33,164 nucleotides of DNA from an uncultured Saprospiraceae bacterium (GTDB lineage: Bacteria; Bacteroidota; Bacteroidia; Chitinophagales; Saprospiraceae): NCBI GenBank assembly GCA_937923465.1, contig CALDUB010000128.1, positions 1 to 33,164 on the forward strand. The letters run 5' to 3'. The position numbers and the translations under genes are program-made. Below, piece after piece: positions 19,510-27,816 of this stretch (position 1 is its first letter; each line of letters begins with the position of its first letter). The notes under the pieces are model-generated. The model worked only from the letters and a program-made list of their open reading frames with translations. It had not been told where the DNA came from and ran no database searches.

Positions 19510-21048
19510 ATGCATACAAAATCTTATTTCTTTCTTTTTTTCATCAGTAGCCTTTTCTTTTCTACGACTGCTTCTTCTCAGACTATCAATTTTGATGAGA
19601 CCTGGAAAGAGTTTTTAGTGAATGACAAGATTTCCAATATGAGTACGCTCGTCAGACCAGACAAAGCGTATAGAATTGAAAATTATGCGAAGTATTTGTT
19701 GATGAATATGAACACTGATTTTTGTCAAAGTGACATGGAGGAGGCAGAAAAGCTAATGGCAGAACTTAAGACAATAGACCCACAGGTGCCGAGGTCTATT
19801 CCAAGATTTGTAGAGAAAATGGATAATTTGGAGAAGAAAATCAAGGCTTATTATAGCATGGATGAGATTTGGAACAAGTTTTTAAAAACCAAACAGGTTA
19901 GTTTAGAGGAATTAGACGCGATTAAAGCAGCTAAAACGAGTTGTGAAAAAAGAACACTAGCGAAGTATTCTTACATGACAGCTTATAATTATTTTTGCCA
20001 AGGAAATATCGCGCGCTCAAAAGATATTTTTGAAAATCGGACACTTAGATTGGCGGAAAAAACGTCTTTGCGCGTTGAGGATGTAGAAGGACTAGCAGAG
20101 GAAGTGCGAAAAATGAAGACACTTTATCAGAATATGGACAAATTGGATGCGGCATGGAATGACTACATCAAAACGGGTGTTTCACCTGGCTTTGATATGG
20201 AATTACCGATTTTCGACTGTAATCCTACTCCAAATATGAAAGAGTATGTTTTGCGCGGAGCGGTAGATATCTGTAATTTAGCACCCGAAATGTTTGAAAA
20301 AATCAAAGCATTAGAAAAAGAAACGGGTATAAAACCACAAGGTAATTTAAGAGATAAAGTAAAGGAATTAAAAGCCAATATTGACGAGACGGACAATAAT
20401 CTTGCTAATCTGAACAAAGCATGGAAAGCTTTCATTCCAGAAAATAAGATGATATTCAGAGACTACGGTTATGAATTTTGTACGACAGAGCCATTGGTTA
20501 AAGCGTATATCATGGACGGTTTTTCTTTTGTGTGTGAAATGGCAGAGGAGTCTTTGCAAAAAATTGAAGGACTTGTTAAGTCAGAAAATCTAGATTTAGA
20601 TAAGGTTACTCTAGCGAAAATCAACGAATTGCATGAGTTAAATCAAGAATATCAAGACAATGGTGTCGAAATCGAAAAGACTTGGAGTAAGTTTACATCA
20701 CAAGGTGATACGCTTTATAAGCCTTACTTTTCGTCAGAAATCTACTGTGATAATATCCACCAAGTTAAGGATTGGATGATTATGGGATATTGTGGCACTT
20801 GTGAGGAGCGCGCGCAGTATTTAGATAAGATTGATGAATTTCAGGCGACTTTTGAATTCAATTTCATGGAAGATGTCGAATGTCGTATTCAAAATTTACG
20901 GGTTAAATTATGGGATTGTCGCTACCAGATATTGAAGGAACTAGCGGGTATCGAAGTAATGACGACTACTTATGAAGCTAATCTAGAAGGACTCATGGTC
21001 GAGTATGAAATGGGTGAGCGACCAGAGAGTTGTGATACGGAGAATTAG
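19510..21048 (+). CDS. Secreted repeat protein of five Trp/Cys units
   Basis: Start taken at ATG 19510; the preceding GTG at 19507 is less likely. The 512-residue protein has a signal peptide (about 1-24, ending TTASSQ). The rest is a five-fold repeat of about 87-95 residues. Each unit opens with a W-containing helix (Trp32, 121, 216, 305, 392 in DETWKEFL, DEIWNKFL, DAAWNDYI, NKAWKAFI, EKTWSKFT). Each then has a helix with a conserved Cys before an acidic run (DFCQSDMEEAEKL, YFCQGNIARSKDI, DICNLAPEMFEKI, FVCEMAEESLQKI, GTCEERAQYLDKI), and units 2-5 have a second Cys upstream. This suggests an extended all-helical, disulfide-stapled rod. No known family was recognised. Coding-like sequence continues past the TAG stop (21049-21180). 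Confidence 0.8.
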   Translation: MHTKSYFFLFFISSLFFSTTASSQTINFDETWKEFLVNDKISNMSTLVRPDKAYRIENYAKYLLMNMNTDFCQSDMEEAEKLMAELKTIDPQVPRSIPRFVEKMDNLEKKIKAYYSMDEIWNKFLKTKQVSLEELDAIKAAKTSCEKRTLAKYSYMTAYNYFCQGNIARSKDIFENRTLRLAEKTSLRVEDVEGLAEEVRKMKTLYQNMDKLDAAWNDYIKTGVSPGFDMELPIFDCNPTPNMKEYVLRGAVDICNLAPEMFEKIKALEKETGIKPQGNLRDKVKELKANIDETDNNLANLNKAWKAFIPENKMIFRDYGYEFCTTEPLVKAYIMDGFSFVCEMAEESLQKIEGLVKSENLDLDKVTLAKINELHELNQEYQDNGVEIEKTWSKFTSQGDTLYKPYFSSEIYCDNIHQVKDWMIMGYCGTCEERAQYLDKIDEFQATFEFNFMEDVECRIQNLRVKLWDCRYQILKELAGIEVMTTTYEANLEGLMVEYEMGERPESCDTEN

Positions 21049-21180
21049 TTGTCAAATAACAAAGTTTGTTGTTTTGAAGTGACGGAAGTGTATCCAACTC
21101 TAAATGAAAAATGTAATATTATGGCAGAGACCGATTTTCGGATTTTAGAGAAAGCGACGGCTGTTATTGAGAAAAAATAG
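21049..21180 (+). other. In-frame coding-like extension after the repeat-protein stop
   Basis: After the TAG at 21046-21048 the same frame is open for 43 codons to a TAG at 21178-21180. It reads like another repeat end, especially KCNIMAETDFRILEKATAV, which matches the Cys-helix of the upstream units (ICNLAPEMFEKI, VCEMAEESLQKI). It may be a sixth unit cut by a nonsense mutation, a readthrough product, or a separate small ORF starting at the ATG at 21121. A strong terminator follows at 21201. Confidence 0.45.
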
Positions 21181-21200
21181 TTTCTCAAACTATTCAAACT

Positions 21201-21239
21201 AAAAAAATGGGTCATGCTACAACATGACCCATTTTTTTT
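21201..21239 (+). terminator. Strong rho-independent terminator
   Basis: A 16-bp perfect stem (21201-21216 and 21223-21238, core ATGGGTCATG) has a 6-nt loop and an A7/T8 tail on either side, so it can act in both directions. It closes the repeat-protein transcript including the in-frame extension, and lies 28 bp before the next start. Just upstream, GAGAAA/TTTCTC and ATAGTTT/AAACTAT hairpins overlap at 21170-21193. Confidence 0.9.
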
Positions 21240-21266
21240 CATACTTTCGTCCAAACAATCAAAACA

Positions 21267-22211
21267 ATGGACAACAGCCTTCTTCAAAGATTAACACGCC
21301 GCACGATAGGCTATCTCCCCTACTTCATTGGTTTTATTATCCTTTATTTCAGCAATACTTTTAGTCATTTCGTATCGGTTAATGCCCTTTTACAAATATT
21401 ACTTTTCTTACTTGTTGTTTGCATTCCTGCTTACTTTACTAATCGAATGTCTTATGTCGATATCGGTTGGCCTTGGGGGTTGGTATTAATTGGAGTTTTG
21501 GTTTTGGTCTTAGGAGACGGTTACTGGTTGCGAAGATACATAGTTGGTGGCATGTATTTATTTGCAGGTTTGAGAATGGGTGTCATGGCAGTGTTCTTCT
21601 TGACAAAAGGTCACCTTAATAAAGAGTTGAAGCGCTATCAATTTCAACGGCGACGCTGGAAAAAAGGCGGATATACGAATGATACTTTATCTCTTCAATA
21701 TGAAATCATGGTGCAGTGTTTTGCCAATGTGACGATTTTAGTCATGCCCGCTTTACTGCAAGCATTTAATCCACAAGCATCCTTGTCTATTTTAGAAATT
21801 TGTGGTTATGTCCTTTGGCTCGTAGCTTTTATCATGGAACATGTAGCAGACACTCAAAAAAACAATTTTTTAAAACAAGCTAAGTTAGATAATAATAGAG
21901 GTAAATGTTGCAATGTGGGCTTGTGGAAGTACACGCGTCATCCCAATTATTTTGCCGAATGGATGGTCTGGAATGCGCTTATTCTATCTTCTATATCTTC
22001 CTTGATGTATTACTATTCAATGGAAAACTTGGTGATATGGATTGGACTTGCAGCTGCCCTTCTGTTCGTTTCTCGCATTATGTATGTTACGCTAGTTTAT
22101 TACACTGGCGCAGTGCCTTCTGAGTTTTACTCTGTCAGAAAACGTCCTGAGTACGAGGAATATCAGCAAACCACAAACATGTTTTTTCCAGGAAAACCTA
22201 AATTATCATAA
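21267..22211 (+). CDS. DUF1295 / steroid 5-alpha-reductase-like membrane protein
   Basis: The 314-residue integral membrane protein has about seven hydrophobic segments (for example FIGFIILYF, ALLQILLFLLVVC, GLVLIGVLVLVLG, SILEICGYVLWLVAF, LVIWIGLAAALLFV). It carries the family signature of DUF1295 and isoprenylcysteine-methyltransferase-like/5-alpha-reductase enzymes: MEHVADTQKNNF, then GLWKYTRHPNYFAEW (about residues 218-232) and a C-terminal RKRPEYEEYQQTTNMFFP. Members are thought to be NAD(P)H-dependent reductases or lipid-modifying enzymes; the substrate is unknown. Its stop is 2 bp before the ACT-domain gene, so the pair is an operon. Confidence 0.85.
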   Translation: MDNSLLQRLTRRTIGYLPYFIGFIILYFSNTFSHFVSVNALLQILLFLLVVCIPAYFTNRMSYVDIGWPWGLVLIGVLVLVLGDGYWLRRYIVGGMYLFAGLRMGVMAVFFLTKGHLNKELKRYQFQRRRWKKGGYTNDTLSLQYEIMVQCFANVTILVMPALLQAFNPQASLSILEICGYVLWLVAFIMEHVADTQKNNFLKQAKLDNNRGKCCNVGLWKYTRHPNYFAEWMVWNALILSSISSLMYYYSMENLVIWIGLAAALLFVSRIMYVTLVYYTGAVPSEFYSVRKRPEYEEYQQTTNMFFPGKPKLS

Positions 22212-22213
22212 AT

Positions 22214-22612
22214 ATGTCAACAGGAGAAACTAATCTCAAAGCATTAATCTCAAATATGGAACCTGTCTTAAATGCGGGTGAATATGTCTTTTGTACGGCA
22301 ACAAATATTGACTCTATTCCAAGAGCAGATACAATATGTGAAGTCAAAGAGAAAGAAGGAATTACGGTAATTCTCTCTATTGAAAATGCAAAAAAACATG
22401 AATTGAGCTATGAATATATCGCCGCTTGGATTACTCTGAATATTCATTCTTCTTTAGATGCTGTTGGTTTAACGGCTGCTTTTGCAACGGAATTAGGGGA
22501 AAATAATATCAGTTGTAATGTGGTAGCGGGTTATTATCATGACCATATTTTTGTGGATGTGAAGGATAAGGAGAAGGCGATGGAAGCTCTTTGGGGTATG
22601 ACTAAAAAGTAA
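22214..22612 (+). CDS. ACT domain-containing protein (DUF2241-like)
   Basis: The 132-residue cytoplasmic protein resembles the stand-alone ACT_7/DUF2241 group. It has MEPVLNAGEYVFCTA near the N-terminus, then FREEG-like KEKEGITVILSIENA, AAWITLNIHSSLDAVGLTAAFATEL in the middle and NVVAGYYHDHIFVDVKDKEKAMEAL at the end. ACT domains bind small ligands, often amino acids, and control partner enzymes, but this group has no assigned function. It starts 2 bp after the DUF1295 gene and is probably translated with it. Confidence 0.85.
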   Translation: MSTGETNLKALISNMEPVLNAGEYVFCTATNIDSIPRADTICEVKEKEGITVILSIENAKKHELSYEYIAAWITLNIHSSLDAVGLTAAFATELGENNISCNVVAGYYHDHIFVDVKDKEKAMEALWGMTKK

Positions 22613-22680
22613 TATAAATTCAATTCTCGGAACTTTTTTCTGTACAAATTCCTTATGGCAAGGTATCAATTATTTGGATT

Positions 22681-22829
22681 TTGGACAAAAGATGTTAGAC
22701 ATTAGACAAGTCATGCCAGACACAGCAAAAACATCTATTTATATTGCTGATTATCAAGTTAAAACGATTAATAATATTTTATATTTATTTAAATCTAACG
22801 TCTAATATCTTTCGTCCAAAGTCTAATAG
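22681..22829. repeat. Dispersed TTAGAC inverted-repeat element, copy B
   Basis: The left arm (22681-22707, TTGGACAAAAGATGTTAGAC) is complementary with a few mismatches to the right arm (22793-22819, ATCTAACGTCTAATATCTTT), which runs on to 22829. About 85 bp of A/T-rich DNA lies between. The right arm shares CTTTCGTCCAAAGTCTAATA-type sequence with copy A at 2263-2308 and the spacing is the same. It sits in the gap before the metallo-beta-lactamase gene, ending 27 bp before its start. A partial related word (AAATCTAATACTTTAACATC) occurs at 23807-23826. Confidence 0.65.
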
Positions 22830-22856
22830 TAATAATCACCTAAAATAAGCTTAGCC

Positions 22857-23810
22857 ATGTTTAAGTCAGAAGTAAAAAGCGAAATTGGAGAAGATATATC
22901 GATTCTTATTAAACTAGATAACCATCCTTGGAATTATCTCTGCGAGTGTGGCGATGCCAGTAAATTGACCGTAAAAGATATTCAAAATAGCAATGCGGTT
23001 TTTATTAGTCACACACATATTGACCATTTCGCCAACTTTGACTCTGTGTTCAGGCATCAGATAGGAATTCAGAGAAGAGTCGTTATTTGTGGTCCAAAAG
23101 GCATCGCAGAACAAGTACGCAATAGAATTAAAAGCTATACTTGGAATCTTATTAAAAAAGGCTCTATCATCTATGAGATTAGAGAATTAATCTCCGAAGA
23201 AAAAGTAATCATTTACGAATTAGAACCACCTTTATGGGATTTGAAAAAGATAAATGAAACTCAAGGAAATGTTATTTTCAAGGATAAATCATTCGAGGTC
23301 AGTGCCGTTCTTTTAAATCATAAAATACCAACATTAGCTTATAAATTTAAAGAAAACGATACAACAAAGATTGATATTCAAGCCAGTGGATTTAAAGGTG
23401 GAAAATGGGTAAAAGAATTAAAAGAAACTTTTGACAAACAAGATACAGAAGCGATTATTTCAATAGAAGCAAAGGATTATAAATCGGAGAGTCTCTTTCA
23501 TTTATTGCACATTCAGAAAGGCGACTCTGTGGGTGTCATCATGGACCACGCAGCCAATGAAGAGAACCATTCTAAGATAAAAAATCACTTTTTTGAATGT
23601 CAAAAAGTATTCATCGAAAGCTTTTACAAAGCAGAAGATAAAGAATCTGCCATTACAAATTATCATAGCTATTCGACTATGTCAGCAAAGGTTATGAGAG
23701 AGGCGAAAGTTGTAGAAGCTATTCCCGTTCATTTTTCGAGAAAGTATAAAGAGGATGAAATTTTGGAGATAAAAAGAGAGTTTGATTTAGAATTGAAAAA
23801 TAAATCATAA
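22857..23810 (+). CDS. MBL-fold metallohydrolase, RNase Z-like
   Basis: The 317-residue protein shows the metallo-beta-lactamase motif SHTHIDHF (His52, His54, Asp56, His57), with the later metal/active-site motifs LLNHKIPTLAYKF (about His153), VIMDHAANEE and IPVHFSRKY. The HxxPxxxY and HFSxxY arrangement is that of RNase Z/elaC-type enzymes, but a canonical exosite arm is not evident, so it may be a related hydrolase rather than the tRNA 3'-processing enzyme. No signal peptide. It starts 27 bp after repeat copy B. A leftward shadow frame inside it is not real. Confidence 0.8.
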   Translation: MFKSEVKSEIGEDISILIKLDNHPWNYLCECGDASKLTVKDIQNSNAVFISHTHIDHFANFDSVFRHQIGIQRRVVICGPKGIAEQVRNRIKSYTWNLIKKGSIIYEIRELISEEKVIIYELEPPLWDLKKINETQGNVIFKDKSFEVSAVLLNHKIPTLAYKFKENDTTKIDIQASGFKGGKWVKELKETFDKQDTEAIISIEAKDYKSESLFHLLHIQKGDSVGVIMDHAANEENHSKIKNHFFECQKVFIESFYKAEDKESAITNYHSYSTMSAKVMREAKVVEAIPVHFSRKYKEDEILEIKREFDLELKNKS

Positions 23811-23879
23811 ATCTAATACTTTAACATCTAACACCTGTATCTAAATTTCAAAATCGTATTATGAGATTAAAACTCAACA

Positions 23880-25016
23880 ATGAAACTTGCTTTTATCTCC
23901 CTACTCCTTCTCTTGTCAAGTAGCATATTTTGTCAAAATTTGGTTCCAAACGGTAATTTCGAGAAGCTCAGAAATCTCCCCGTCAAACCCAATCCAAAAA
24001 ACAGCTACCGCTACGAACCACTAAGTGGTTACAAACCCTACTTGTCAAATATTGATAGCTGGTTTGCTGCGACTAATGCAACACCCGACCTTAGAATTTA
24101 CGACAAGAGTCAATATGCAAAATGTAAAAGAACACATCCAGACTGCGACAAACCCAAAAGTGGAGAAATCAGCGCAGGTATCATCACCTATCAGAAAAAT
24201 AGAACCTTTCCTACCTTTAGAGAATACATAGAAGTAAAATTGAAAGAAAAACTGGAAATTGGTAAGACGGTTAATGTAGAATTTTGGGTCATTAGGGAAA
24301 GAGAAGCCAAAATTGTTTCTAATAATATCGGTTGTTATCTCTCAGAAGAAAAAGTAACCGCAGAAATTAACGATAATCTAAAATTAAAGCCTCAACTCAA
24401 TTTTGATACAATAGCCAATGAAACCGAACCTAAATGGATAAAAATAGCAGGGCAAATCAAGATAGATAAACCCTATGAATACTTGCTAATTGGCAATTTT
24501 TTCTCTAATGAAGATACGAAAATTAAGAAATACAAAAACTATACGGGCAACGCTTATATCCCGCCATACGCATACTACTTAGTAGATGATGTCAGAGTTT
24601 GGTATGCAGATGAAAAAACTCCACTGGAATCAATGTCTAAGACAACAAATGCGCTCCTAACAAAAGATACTATTATAGAAAATGCCCTTGTCGAATTTGA
24701 GCATGATAGTGCGGTCATCAAATCAGGTTCTACCAATAATTTAGACAGTTTACTTGTCAAAATAGTGAACAGCAAGGCACAGTTTAAGATTGAAATCGTT
24801 GGGCATACAGATAACACGGGAACAACAGATTACAATTTAGATTTATCCTCGCGACGCGCTAAAAGCGTTGTCGAATATATGATTAACAAAGGCATTGCCC
24901 CCAGTTCTTTAACCTTTAAAGGACTAGGCGAAACTCAATCTATAGCTGACAATAATACAGCAGAAAATAGGCTCAGAAATCGTCGCGTGGAAATAATTTT
25001 AACTAGATTACCGTAA
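23880..25016 (+). CDS. OmpA family outer-membrane protein
   Basis: The 378-residue protein has a signal peptide (MKLAFISLLLLLSSSIFCQ) and an N-terminal module opening NLVPNGNFEKL with a SWFAATNATPDLRIYDK block, of the kind seen in secreted Bacteroidota carbohydrate/lectin-like folds. The C-terminal 110 residues are an OmpA peptidoglycan-binding domain: VEFEHDSAVIK, then IVGHTDNTGTTDYNLDLSSRR (about 305-325) and ENRLRNRRVEI. It should anchor or sense at the outer membrane/peptidoglycan. Its stop is only 2 bp from that of the convergent adhesin fragment, with no terminator between. Confidence 0.85.
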   Translation: MKLAFISLLLLLSSSIFCQNLVPNGNFEKLRNLPVKPNPKNSYRYEPLSGYKPYLSNIDSWFAATNATPDLRIYDKSQYAKCKRTHPDCDKPKSGEISAGIITYQKNRTFPTFREYIEVKLKEKLEIGKTVNVEFWVIREREAKIVSNNIGCYLSEEKVTAEINDNLKLKPQLNFDTIANETEPKWIKIAGQIKIDKPYEYLLIGNFFSNEDTKIKKYKNYTGNAYIPPYAYYLVDDVRVWYADEKTPLESMSKTTNALLTKDTIIENALVEFEHDSAVIKSGSTNNLDSLLVKIVNSKAQFKIEIVGHTDNTGTTDYNLDLSSRRAKSVVEYMINKGIAPSSLTFKGLGETQSIADNNTAENRLRNRRVEIILTRLP

Positions 25017-25018
25017 AT

Positions 25019-27718
25019 TTATTCACAACAAGTACAAACCCCAGAATAAATACAAGAAGAGATATTAACACTTACCTCCTCTCTACAATTAGGATTCTCT
25101 TGGTCTATAACATCAAAAATTACCCCAGCGGCATCAACTCCATATGGTCCAAAAGTAACTGTCTGTCCATAAGTTCCTGATTGTCCATTGGCAGTCCAAC
25201 CGGTGCCACCATTTCCATTTATTTGTGCTAAAAAAGTAAAGCTATCATCAGAAAGATTACTTGGTGTACCGTTGTCATTGTAGATAGGTTGTTGTAAATC
25301 AACAGTCAATGTTGTCGAGCATACTATATATTCCCCTTCACAGCTACAGCCATCAGATAATATCACATCATTGGATGTAAAAACATTACCGTCGTCACAT
25401 AGCGTACCTACAGGCAAAGGAAGATTAGGGTCCGTATCATCACAATCTTCTGAGGCACAAATGCCGTCATTGTCAGCATCAGTAAAATCTATACAATTGT
25501 TACATGCAGGGTCCGTAGCCGGCAATATAATTATTGTCACAATATCAGAATCTGTACAACCAAAATCATCTGTCACGGTAACAGTATAAGTCGTTGTACT
25601 GCTAGGGGAAACCGTGTGTTGAGTTCCATTCCCTAGTCGATTGTCCCAATAGTATAAATAAGGTGATGTCCCTCCTGAAGCTGTCGCACTAATAATAACA
25701 TCTTCCGTTTCACAGATATAATCATCTGGAGACACAGTCACTGTTGGACCAGCGACACTATTAATCGTAACAGGAGCTAGTTCAATCGGACAGCTATTGT
25801 CTCCCCAACGCGCCCAAACATCATAAGTACCTGGACTTAAGTTATTTATAGAAAAACTGGCAACATTATCTAGTGTGACATAAGGATAAGTAACACCGTC
25901 ATCAACACTAAATTGTATTTGTGTTTGGTCGGGGGCATCCGCAAATGTAAACGAAATAGAACCATTGTTTTGACCACAATACTCATCCAATTGGTTGACT
26001 GTTGTACTTGGACTTGGCAGTAACATCAGCGTTACACTTTTACTAGATTTACACATTGGAGAACTGGTACTCGTCGCTTCTACTCGATATTGATAAGTCC
26101 CCGCCGCCGTCGGTAATGCCGTCAATGTGGCAGAATTTTGACCACTTATTATAGTTGAAGTCGGATTGCTCACGCCTAAATCATTATACCATTGATAAGT
26201 AACCCCGATACCATTTATGATACTGGTCGTTACATTTGAAGCAAGAACAGTTTCGTTGGCACAAAGAGTCTGATTCGTCAAATCAGCTAATTCAGGAAGC
26301 GTACAGATGACAATTTGAGCAGAGTCGGTATCTGATACATAAGAGTATTCGCCGTCGATGTATGCGCTACCTGTTGCCGTTGCGGTATTGACATATGGAT
26401 TGGCACTGTACGAAAATCCAAATGACCAAGTACAATCAACCGTTTTAGAAGCACCGACTAGTAATGAGCCCGTATTTTGGTCGCATTCAAAACCGACTAA
26501 AGTGTCAGAGATAGTAACGTTGGTAAGATTAACCGAACCTGTATTTGTTAATTCAAATCTATAAGTCACTGGTTCTCCTGGCGCATACTCCCCCTCTAGT
26601 CCATCGGTAGCATCTGCTTCGATAAATACTCCTGAGCCTGCAGAAGTTTCTACTAATTTTTGTAAATCAATACTTGGGTTCACCCACGTTACTGTAGCTG
26701 TGGCAATATCGTCTTCACTTGCGACACTATTACCTGGAGTAGAATCACTATCATCAACATCAGGATGAGACATTATCTCAACGGTATTGGTTATAGAGGC
26801 TTCTATTGGTGAATAAGCAAAATAAGTTAATTGATAAGTATCATTTGGTCCGATAGAAGGAAGAAAAATAGCTCCTGTTGACTCGTCAAAAGTTGCTCCT
26901 TCTTCAGATTGAGTTGTTATATTTCCTAGATAAGAAGAACCAGGTACAATTGTCAAACCTTGAGTAATTCCATTATCTTGAAGCGTTACATTACGTGCGG
27001 TACCCGCAGGCAATGTATAAACACCTGCTGGAGTTACATTTCCTTCATGGTCTATAGTAATTGTATACTCTACTGGCGTATCTACTAAGACTGTAGTTGG
27101 ACTTGCTGTTTTTGTTAAATTAAGGTCAACTTCAGGAATAGCGATACCGACCTTAGGTGGTTCTGTTGGTAAAATATTAGTATTGTCATCTGAACGCGTT
27201 CCTGCATATGCGAAATTATTCCAAGCGACATCGCCTTGATTAACTCCCGTAGGATAGCTTGCTGCGTACTCTATTGAGATAGACTCTCCAGGGTCAAAAG
27301 AGGACAAATTTCCCGTCGGAAAGGTAATTCTTATTGCTCTTACATTACTAATCGGACTAGGTGTAGTTGTTGTCCAGTCATTGGTACATCCTGTCGGAAA
27401 AGGAGTCGCACCTGTAGTTAATTCATCCCGACAAGGTGTATTTGAAGTAGAATATTCAATAACTGCTCCTGCAGGAATGGAGGAAGTGTTAAAGCCTGCA
27501 AAAGTAGCTTCGAAATCACTACCTCTTGCATTACCTACCTGCGTTTCGGATAAACCGACATCTCCCACATGAGGAAGAATATCATATAACGCTAAGTTTT
27601 CTAAGCTAACACCACCAATATTCGTGACATTCAATTGAAAATCGACGGTTCCTCCAGTATCTGTAATTCCACCAACTGCAGGAAAACCTTCAAAGTCAGA
27701 ACCAGCAGGAAAAAATAC
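25019..27718 (-). pseudogene. Truncated adhesin fragment without start or sorting signal
   Basis: A leftward open frame of about 900 codons reads as surface-adhesin sequence. It has DUF11-like repeats (VDLNLTKTASP, PSIDLQKLVETSAG), an Ig-like domain (CTLPELADLTNQTLCANETV), SprB/PKD-like repeats (YCGQNNGSISF, SGGTSPYLYYW), a Ca-binding segment (DADNDGICASEDCDDTDPNLP) and a final NGTPSNLSDDSFTF domain ending CTCCE. Coding sense reaches 27718, where a TAA (27719-27721) precedes it; the only starts are non-ATG (a TTG at 27634) and there is no signal peptide. No T9SS sorting domain follows at the 3' end, where it abuts the OmpA gene. It looks like an internal fragment, possibly a silent cassette. 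Confidence 0.75.
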
Positions 27719-27802
27719 TTAAACTCAAACAGCTTCTTAGTCTTATTACAATCTATTTATATTTTGCAAGAAAAGAACTCCGTATAGAGCAATAATTTTA
27801 CC

Positions 27803-27810
27803 TACTTTTG
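27803..27810 (+). promoter_or_regulatory. Candidate -7 box upstream of the helicase-nuclease
   Basis: TACTTTTG matches TAnnTTTG and lies 6 bp before the ATG at 27817, so the transcript would start at or next to the start codon (leaderless or nearly so). No clear -33 TTG is at the right distance. The motif is too short to be certain. Confidence 0.3.
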
Positions 27811-27816
27811 CCCTCA

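Noticed and set aside
27634-27718. TTG at 27634 as a genuine start of the leftward adhesin
   Set aside because: Coding sense continues upstream to 27718 and there is no signal peptide, so truncation explains the frame better.
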